Assembly (NCBI RefSeq): GCF_004784475.1
Contig: NZ_SRRT01000003.1
Location: 496,001 to 560,000 of the forward strand
DNA: 64,000 bases
Reading direction: 5' to 3'
Source: Streptomyces bauhiniae
Lineage (GTDB): Bacteria > Actinomycetota > Actinomycetes > Streptomycetales > Streptomycetaceae
Part shown: piece after piece, positions 58,295 to 64,000 of the stretch
Layout: each line of letters starts with the position of its first letter
Position numbering within the stretch: position 1 is the first letter of the stretch
Translations under genes and position numbers: made by a program
Notes under the pieces: generated by a model
What the model saw: only the letters and a program-made list of their open reading frames with translations
Databases searched by the model: none
Told to the model about the DNA's origin: nothing

Positions 58295-58933
58295 ATGCCG
58301 AGGACGATGCGGCTCCCGTGGGTCCTGCTCGTACTGACCGTGGTGAGCGGGCTGATCGACGCGGTCGGCTATCTGGGCCTCGGCCGCGTCTTCACGGCCA
58401 ACATGACCGGCAACGTAGTCATCCTCGGCTTCGCCGCCGTCGGCGCCCCCGGCTTCTCCGTACCGCTCACGGCCACCTCGCTGGGCTGCTTCCTGATCGG
58501 CGCGGCAGCGGGCGGCCGCCTCACCGCCCGCGTCCGGCGCGCGACCCGGCCGACCCTGATCGTGGAAGCCCTGCTGGTAGGCGCCGCGGCGGCCATCGCC
58601 CTGACCTGGCCCGAACGCCCCGGCACCCGCTACGCCCTGATCGCCCTGACCGCGCTCGCCATGGGCCTACGCAACGCCACCGTCCGCGCCCTGGGCGTCC
58701 CCGACCTCACCACCACCGTCCTCACGATGACCCTGACGGGCCTGGCCGCCGAGTCCCGCCTCGGCAGCGGCACCGCGAACCGCTCCCCCCGCCGCACGGC
58801 CGCAGTCGTGTCCATGTTCGCAGGCGCCTGCCTGGGCGCCTGGCTGGTCCTCCACCATGGCTTGGGCATCCCGCTGTTGCTTGCCGCCGTGGCGTCGGCG
58901 GTACTGGCGGTCCTGGCCCCGGACGGCGAGTGA
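58295..58933 (+). CDS. DUF1275/YoaK family membrane protein
   Basis: A 212-residue protein with about six hydrophobic segments. SGLIDAVGYLGLGRVFTANMTGNVV (given in parts) is the DUF1275 signature of YoaK-like proteins of unknown function, and GLRNATVRALGVPDLTTTVLT repeats the second signature. ATG 58295. It converges on the glycosyltransferase gene with a 12-base gap between stops. A membrane role is the only supported inference. Confidence 0.8.
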   Translation: MPRTMRLPWVLLVLTVVSGLIDAVGYLGLGRVFTANMTGNVVILGFAAVGAPGFSVPLTATSLGCFLIGAAAGGRLTARVRRATRPTLIVEALLVGAAAAIALTWPERPGTRYALIALTALAMGLRNATVRALGVPDLTTTVLTMTLTGLAAESRLGSGTANRSPRRTAAVVSMFAGACLGAWLVLHHGLGIPLLLAAVASAVLAVLAPDGE

Positions 58934-58945
58934 GCCGCACCCCCG

Positions 58946-60376
58946 CTAATCCCGGCAGCCCTCAGCCGAGCCGGGGCCCGGCTCGCGTACGTAGACCACC
59001 ACCTGGGCGCCCCACACCCGCACCCGCTCGCACTCCTGGAAGTGCTCCCGCAGCGTCCGGCGCTTGACCGACTCCTGCGGAAACGGGTCGAGGGGCTGGC
59101 CCTCCGGGTCGGTGAGGGCGATCACGCGGGACGCGGCCAGGAGGTGGGAGCGGATGGTGGCTGAAGGGAGTTCCGTGCCCTCGAGGGTGTGGGAGGCGGC
59201 CGGGGAACGGGCCAGGGCCAGGTCGTCCAAGCGGGCGTACACCGTGGGATACGACAGCAGCCATTCGCGGCGGCGGGACGGGAGGAACAGTACGCCGTCG
59301 CCGGGGCGGGACAGCTTCCGTACGGTGTCGGCGACCGCCACCACGTCGTCCTTGCGGCTCTCCGGGGTGCGGACCGACAGGGACGCGGGGAGCAGGACCA
59401 CGGCCAGCACGCAGGCGGCGATCCTGCCGAGGTGCGCCGGTAAGCGGTCCAGCGCGAGGCCGCCGAGTAGGGCCAGGCCCGCCAAGGCGTACAGGACGTA
59501 CCGGTCGACGTACCACGGCTTGAGCAGGGAGGCGGTGATCAGCAGGCCGGGCGGGACGATCAGCAGGGGCAGGGCGAGGGCGGTCACCGTCCGGTCGGCC
59601 AGGACGCGGCTCAGTAGTAGGCCCAGCGCCGATACGGCGAGGAACGCGAGCCACATGGCTGCGCTCGGGCGGCCCAGCCAGCCGAGTTGCCGGTCGGCCT
59701 GCCGGGCGCTGACCACCGCCAGGGGAGCCACCGACATCAGTACCCCGGCTGCCGCCACAGCCCATCTGCGCCACGGCACCCCCAGCAGCCGCAGCGTCAC
59801 CGCGTGGGCGCACAGCACCAGTGCGGCGAACTCGTGCACCCAGCACGCGACCGCCAGCACCATCCCGTACCCCACCCACCGCCCGCGCAGGAAGAGGTAC
59901 GTCGCCCAGACCACACCGGCGGTGACGAGGGCGTACGACCGTCCCTCCTGTGCGTACTGCTGCGTCGCCGGGAAGAGGGCGAACAGCACGCCCGCGAGGA
60001 CGCCGGTCCGGGGGCCGGCGAGACGGGTGCCGAGGGCCCCGACCCCGGCGGCGGCGAGGGCGGTGGCCAGTACCGAGGGCAGGCGGAGGGCGACCAGACC
60101 GCCGTCCCAGAGGGCGAAGACGGCGTGCATGAGCAGGTAGTAGAGGCCGTGCACGGCGTCGATATGGCCCAGCAGCGCGAGGAGTTGGCCGAGCGGGCGG
60201 TGGGCGACCTGGTAGGTGACGGACTCGTCGCGCCACATGCTGCTCTGGCGGGTCAGGCCCCACAGCCCGAGGGCCGTGGCGAGTACGGCGGGCACGAGTA
60301 CCGGTGCCGTGGTGCGCCGCTCCGGAGCGCGGGGCGGCGCGAGCGGGCGGTCCAGGTCTCGCGTCGGGGCGTTCAC
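58946..60376 (-). CDS. GT39/ArnT-like membrane glycosyltransferase
   Basis: A 476-residue, multi-helix protein. MWRDESVTYQVA in the first large loop holds the acidic pair used by dolichyl/polyprenyl-phosphate-sugar transferases of the GT-C class, and YAQEGRSYALVTAGV is the later conserved motif. It would transfer a sugar from a polyprenyl phosphate donor to a lipid or protein outside the membrane. GTG 60376 starts 4 bases after the GT87/PAP2 gene's stop, so the two genes form an operon. The soluble C-terminal part (residues 350-476) is typical. Confidence 0.8.
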   Translation of the reverse strand: MNAPTRDLDRPLAPPRAPERRTTAPVLVPAVLATALGLWGLTRQSSMWRDESVTYQVAHRPLGQLLALLGHIDAVHGLYYLLMHAVFALWDGGLVALRLPSVLATALAAAGVGALGTRLAGPRTGVLAGVLFALFPATQQYAQEGRSYALVTAGVVWATYLFLRGRWVGYGMVLAVACWVHEFAALVLCAHAVTLRLLGVPWRRWAVAAAGVLMSVAPLAVVSARQADRQLGWLGRPSAAMWLAFLAVSALGLLLSRVLADRTVTALALPLLIVPPGLLITASLLKPWYVDRYVLYALAGLALLGGLALDRLPAHLGRIAACVLAVVLLPASLSVRTPESRKDDVVAVADTVRKLSRPGDGVLFLPSRRREWLLSYPTVYARLDDLALARSPAASHTLEGTELPSATIRSHLLAASRVIALTDPEGQPLDPFPQESVKRRTLREHFQECERVRVWGAQVVVYVREPGPGSAEGCRD

Positions 60377-60380
60377 CGCC

Positions 60381-62438
60381 TCAGCCGGAGGTGACCGACT
60401 GCGACTGTTCCTGCGGCTTGCGCGGCCCCGGCGGCCGTCCGATCTCACCGGAGGCGGCGATTCCCCGGGGCCCGACCAGCACGTACGTGAGCGCGAAGCC
60501 GCCGCCCACCACCAGTGCCCCGCCGACCGCGTCCAGCACCCAGTGGTTGGCCGTGGCCACGATCGCCGTGACGGTGAACAGCGGATGCAGCAGCCCCAGC
60601 CCCTTCATCCACCAGCGCGGCGCGAGTACCGCGATGACCACCCCGCACCACAGCGACCAGCCGAAGTGCAGCGAGGGCATCGCCGCGTACTGGTTGGTGA
60701 TCGCGGTCATCGCGCCGTAGTCCGGATTGGCGAGGTCCTGCGCGCCGTGCACGGTGTCCACGAAGCCGAGCCCCGGCATCAGCCGCGGCGGAGCCAGCGG
60801 GAACAGCCAGAAGCCGATCAGCGCGAGGAACGTGGCGAAGCCGAGGGAGGTCCGGGCCCAGCGGTAGTCGACCGGGCGGCGCCAGTAGAGGACGGCGAGC
60901 ACGGTCAGCGGGAGGACGAAGTGGAAGGACTCGTAGTAGAAGTCGAGGAACTCCCGCAGCCAGCCCACCTGGACGACCGCGTGGTTGACGGCGTGCTCGA
61001 TGTCGATGCGCAGGACCCGCTCGGCGTCGAGCACCAGCCGCCCGTGGTGCTCGGCGGTCGCGCGCCCGAGTTCGTTGCTGCCCCCGGTCGCCGCGAGCCG
61101 CACCTGCGCGTAGGCGGCGTAGGTGACCCGGATGAGCAGCAGCTCCAGCAGCAGATTGGGCCGGGTGAGCGCGCGCCGCAGGAACGGCAGCAGCGGTACG
61201 TGCCTGAACCGGGCCGGGACCTGACGGGCGTACGCGGTGGGCGCCGGGACGTCGTAGTACGGGGAGCTGCACGGCAGGAAGGGGACGGCGGTCGCGGCGG
61301 CCAGGGCGGCGAGGAGAACGAGGTTGTCCCGCAGCGGGTACAGCACCGGCGTGTTCGGCAGCATCATCGTCGCCGGGAGCGTGGTCACCAGGACCACCGC
61401 GACCGGCCAGACGGTACGGTCGGCGGCCCGCGTCCCGACCCGGCCGACCACCGCGAGCAGCACCCAGAGGAGCTGGTGCTGCCAGGTCGTCGGGGAGACG
61501 GCGACGGCCGCGCACCCGGTGACGGCGACGGCGAGCAGGAGCTGCCCGTCACGGGCGTAGCCCACGGCCCGGCGCAGCGCGAGCACGGCGACGGCCGCGC
61601 CGAGCAGCAGGAAGAGCGCGATCTCCAGCGGTCCGCTGAGCCCGGACCGGAGCAGGGCGCCGTGCAGGGACTGGTTGGCGAGCGCGTCGGCGCTGCCGCC
61701 GAGGCCGACGCCCGCCATGTGGTGCACCCAGTAGGTGAGGGAGTCGCCCGGCATCGCGGCCCAGGCGAGCAGGGTGCCCCCGGCGAAGGTGGCGGCGGCG
61801 CTGAGCGCGGCCCGGCGGCGGCCGGTGAACCAGAGCAGCGGGGCGAAGAGCAGCACCGTCGGCTGGAGGGCGGCGGCCAGGCCGACCAGCACGCCCGAGG
61901 TGCGTTCGCCGCGCACGCTGAAGCAGCCCAGCAGGACGAGCAGGACCGGGATCACGCTGGTCTGGCCGAGCCACAGGGTGTTGCGGACCGGCAGCGACAG
62001 CATGAGGAGGCTGATGGCGACCGGGGCGGCCAGCAGGGCGGTACGGCGCCCCACGGGCCGGGGCAGCGCGCGGGCGACGACCAGGCCGAGGGCGACCACC
62101 AGCAGCAGGGTGCCGAAGGTCCAGCCCCAGCCGAGGGCCTGTTCGGCGGCGCGGGTGAGCGGCTTGAGGACCAGGCCGGCGAAGGGGGTGCCGGTGAACC
62201 GGGTGGAGTCGTACAGGGAGCCGTTGACGTGCAGGACGCCCTCGGGGCCGACCCAGGTCTCCAGGTCGGTGAGGCGCTGCCCGCTCGGGGTGGTGAGGAC
62301 GAGGGCCATCTGCCGGGCGGCGAGGATCGCGGCGACCGCCCACAGGGCGAGTCTGGCGGCGCGCAGCCGGGCTCTGGGGCCGGCTCCGGCCGTCGTCAGG
62401 GTGTCCGCCGACCGTCCGCCGTGCTCCACGTCCACCAC
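60381..62438 (-). CDS. GT87-type mannosyltransferase fused to a PAP2 phosphatase domain
   Basis: A protein of about 685 residues (701 if started at ATG 62486). The first 400 residues are a multi-helix GT87-like polyprenol-dependent transferase (TRFTGTPFAGLVLKPLTR and SPTTWQHQLLW loops). The last 300 form a PAP2_3-type phosphatase/inositol-phosphotransferase domain with PPRLMPGLGFVD, AAMPSLHFGWSLW and ANHWVLDAVGG motifs. GTG 62438 is preferred because GGGAGG lies 9 bases upstream; ATG 62486 has none. With the ArnT-like gene downstream, it looks like a lipid-linked glycan assembly pair. The fusion is a notable architecture. Confidence 0.8.
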   Translation of the reverse strand: MVDVEHGGRSADTLTTAGAGPRARLRAARLALWAVAAILAARQMALVLTTPSGQRLTDLETWVGPEGVLHVNGSLYDSTRFTGTPFAGLVLKPLTRAAEQALGWGWTFGTLLLVVALGLVVARALPRPVGRRTALLAAPVAISLLMLSLPVRNTLWLGQTSVIPVLLVLLGCFSVRGERTSGVLVGLAAALQPTVLLFAPLLWFTGRRRAALSAAATFAGGTLLAWAAMPGDSLTYWVHHMAGVGLGGSADALANQSLHGALLRSGLSGPLEIALFLLLGAAVAVLALRRAVGYARDGQLLLAVAVTGCAAVAVSPTTWQHQLLWVLLAVVGRVGTRAADRTVWPVAVVLVTTLPATMMLPNTPVLYPLRDNLVLLAALAAATAVPFLPCSSPYYDVPAPTAYARQVPARFRHVPLLPFLRRALTRPNLLLELLLIRVTYAAYAQVRLAATGGSNELGRATAEHHGRLVLDAERVLRIDIEHAVNHAVVQVGWLREFLDFYYESFHFVLPLTVLAVLYWRRPVDYRWARTSLGFATFLALIGFWLFPLAPPRLMPGLGFVDTVHGAQDLANPDYGAMTAITNQYAAMPSLHFGWSLWCGVVIAVLAPRWWMKGLGLLHPLFTVTAIVATANHWVLDAVGGALVVGGGFALTYVLVGPRGIAASGEIGRPPGPRKPQEQSQSVTSG

Positions 62439-62748
62439 GCCTCGTGGCCTCCCGCCCCATCGCGTCACCGGATGTCCGTCCCCCATTTGTCCGGATGACG
62501 ATAGTCCGAAGGGGGTGCGGTTTCCGCTCCGGAGCGCGATATGGATCACATTTTTGCTGCGGATCATGCTCGGCGAACAGGGCAGACGTACCAGCGTAGA
62601 CGCGGTTTCTTTGCAGAACGCAACGTTCCGCGCACAGGACGTAAGGGGCTGAAACTCTCCTATCGTCGTATTTCTGCCTGACGCACGTCATCGCCGTCGT
62701 CCGTCCGGCGTTGCCCGTGTCCCCGTCGAAAGGCAGGCGAGTTCCGTT

Positions 62749-64000
62749 TTGGCCGCCACCGCTGTCAGTCCCCGTCCGAAGTCTCTTCGGACCCCGAAGG
62801 CCCAGGCAGAGCCCACGGTCACCGACCCCGCGCTCGTCAAGCGCGCCGTCAAGGCGGCTGCACTCGGCAACGCCATGGAGTGGTTCGACTTCGGCGTCTA
62901 CAGCTACATCGCCGTGACGCTGGGCAAAGTCTTCTTCCCTTCCGGGAACGCGACTGCACAGCTCCTCTCGACGTTCGGCGCCTTTGCCGCGGCCTTCCTC
63001 GTCCGTCCCCTCGGCGGTATGGTCTTCGGCCCGCTGGGCGACCGGGTGGGGCGCCAGAAGGTCCTTGCCGTCACGATGATCATGATGGCGGCGGGCACGT
63101 TCGCCATCGGCCTGATTCCTTCGTACGCCTCCATCGGTGTCGGCGCCCCGCTGCTGCTGCTGGCGGCCCGGCTGGTGCAGGGCTTCTCCACCGGCGGTGA
63201 GTATGCCGGTGCCTCGACCTTCATCGCCGAGTACGCGCCCGACAAGAAGCGCGGCTTCCTCGGGAGCTGGCTGGAGTTCGGCACGCTCGCCGGTTACATC
63301 GGCGGCGCCGGTCTGGTCACGCTGATGACGGCCCTGCTCTCCAGCGACGACCTGCTCTCCTGGGGCTGGCGCATCCCGTTCCTGATCGCCGGTCCGATGG
63401 GCATCATCGGTCTGTACCTGCGGATGCGCCTGGAGGAGACCCCGGCGTTCGCCGCCGAGGTCGAGAAGGCCGAGAACAACCGGCCGAAGGTGCCGCTGCG
63501 CGAGATGGTCGCGGGCCAGTGGCAGTCGCTGCTGCTGTGCATGGGCCTGGTGCTCGTCTTCAACGTCACCGACTACATGCTGCTGTCGTACATGCCGAGC
63601 TTCCTCACCAGTGAGCTGAAGTACGACGAGACGCACGGTCTGCTGGTCGTGCTCGGTGTGATGGCGCTGATGATGATCGTCCAGCCGTTCGCGGGCGCCC
63701 TGACCGACCGCGTCGGCCGCCGTCCGGTGATCGCCGCGGGCTGTGCGGGCTTCCTGTTCCTGTCGATCCCGGCCCTGCTGCTGATCCGCCAGGGCAGCCT
63801 GCTCGCCGTCGCGCTCGGCATGGGCGCGCTGGGTCTGCTGCTGGTCTGCTTCACCGCCGCCATGCCGGCCGCGCTCCCGGCGCTGTTCCCGACCCGCGTC
63901 CGCTACGGCTCGCTGTCGATCGGCTTCAACGTCTCGGTGTCCCTGTTCGGCGGTACGACCCCGCTGGTGGTCACCGCGCTGATCGGGGCGACCGGCAACC
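62749..64000 (+). CDS. MHS-family (ProP-like) MFS symporter, 3' end outside window
   Basis: At least 417 residues of an MFS transporter of the metabolite:H+ symporter type. MEWFDFGVYSYIAV in the first helix and RPLGGMVFGPLGDRVGRQKVL (motif A), with GGEYAGASTFIAEYAPDKKRG in parts, match proline/betaine transporter ProP and relatives. TTG 62749 starts a conserved N-terminus (AATAVSPRPKSLRTPKAQ-like) that ATG 62875 would cut off; a purine stretch lies upstream. The frame is open to the end of the window. It probably imports compatible solutes or dicarboxylates. Confidence 0.82.
   Translation, partial: MAATAVSPRPKSLRTPKAQAEPTVTDPALVKRAVKAAALGNAMEWFDFGVYSYIAVTLGKVFFPSGNATAQLLSTFGAFAAAFLVRPLGGMVFGPLGDRVGRQKVLAVTMIMMAAGTFAIGLIPSYASIGVGAPLLLLAARLVQGFSTGGEYAGASTFIAEYAPDKKRGFLGSWLEFGTLAGYIGGAGLVTLMTALLSSDDLLSWGWRIPFLIAGPMGIIGLYLRMRLEETPAFAAEVEKAENNRPKVPLREMVAGQWQSLLLCMGLVLVFNVTDYMLLSYMPSFLTSELKYDETHGLLVVLGVMALMMIVQPFAGALTDRVGRRPVIAAGCAGFLFLSIPALLLIRQGSLLAVALGMGALGLLLVCFTAAMPAALPALFPTRVRYGSLSIGFNVSVSLFGGTTPLVVTALIGATGN

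Overview
The window is about 64 kb of very GC-rich actinobacterial chromosome. Codons almost always end in G or C, GTG starts are common, and there are many secreted or lipid-anchored proteins and LAL, SARP and MmyB-type regulators. Together these point to Streptomyces. No IS element, tRNA, rRNA operon or CRISPR array was seen. Identifications come from reading motifs and translated sequence only; no database search was run.

Layout. 1-5.4 kb: 3' end of methionine aminopeptidase, a PhzF-like protein, an iron-box-controlled efeO-efeB-efeU iron uptake operon and a lipoprotein. 5.4-6.2 kb: a tandem array with a 119-bp period. 6.2-13.0 kb: housekeeping and envelope genes (Prim-Pol domain protein, Rsm22-like methyltransferase, serine hydrolase, Bcr/CflA exporter, D-Ala-D-Ala carboxypeptidase, NTF2-like protein, DoxX). 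13.1-33.6 kb: an accessory biosynthetic island inserted before the core RNase P RNA gene. 33.7-38.5 kb: rnpB, yaaA, KDPG/KHG aldolase, RNase H/phosphatase, a zinc-ribbon protein and a Nif3-like protein. 38.7-48.3 kb: a two-component system, MFS exporter, methyltransferase, amidase, small membrane and lipoproteins, and a gene broken by an amber codon. 48.4-51.6 kb: a glycosyltransferase / methyltransferase / alpha-alpha-toroid operon. 51.8-57.5 kb: a cobalamin riboswitch followed by a five-gene ECF-type transport operon with a secreted alpha/alpha-toroid protein. 57.8-64 kb: a secreted transglycosylase, a DUF1275 protein, two large membrane glycosyltransferase-type genes and the start of a ProP-like symporter that runs off the window.

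The most interesting region is the 13-33 kb island. A leftward gene set carries an MFS exporter, an AvrD-family protein, two related P-loop (AAA_28-like) proteins, a KAS III synthase, a free acyl carrier protein and a HAD phosphatase. Around it lie a metallo-beta-lactamase-fold hydrolase, a type II thioesterase, two luciferase-like monooxygenases, a flavin reductase, a second exporter with an ArsR regulator, and LAL, SARP and two MmyB-like regulators. In Pseudomonas syringae AvrD directs formation of syringolides from a beta-ketoacyl unit and a pentulose. The set here could make a small acyl-sugar, butenolide or furan-like signal by comparable logic, but that product is inference.

The second highlight is the cobalamin-riboswitch operon. 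Its first gene encodes a membrane-anchored alpha/alpha-toroid protein with the fold class of mammalian intrinsic factor and transcobalamin, and it is followed by complete T, fused A-A and S transporter components. Two genes (serine hydrolase and zinc-ribbon protein) appear to start at CTG codons within CTGA stop/start overlaps. Several good terminators, an iron box, an ArsR-type operator and a possible SARP repeat are also annotated.
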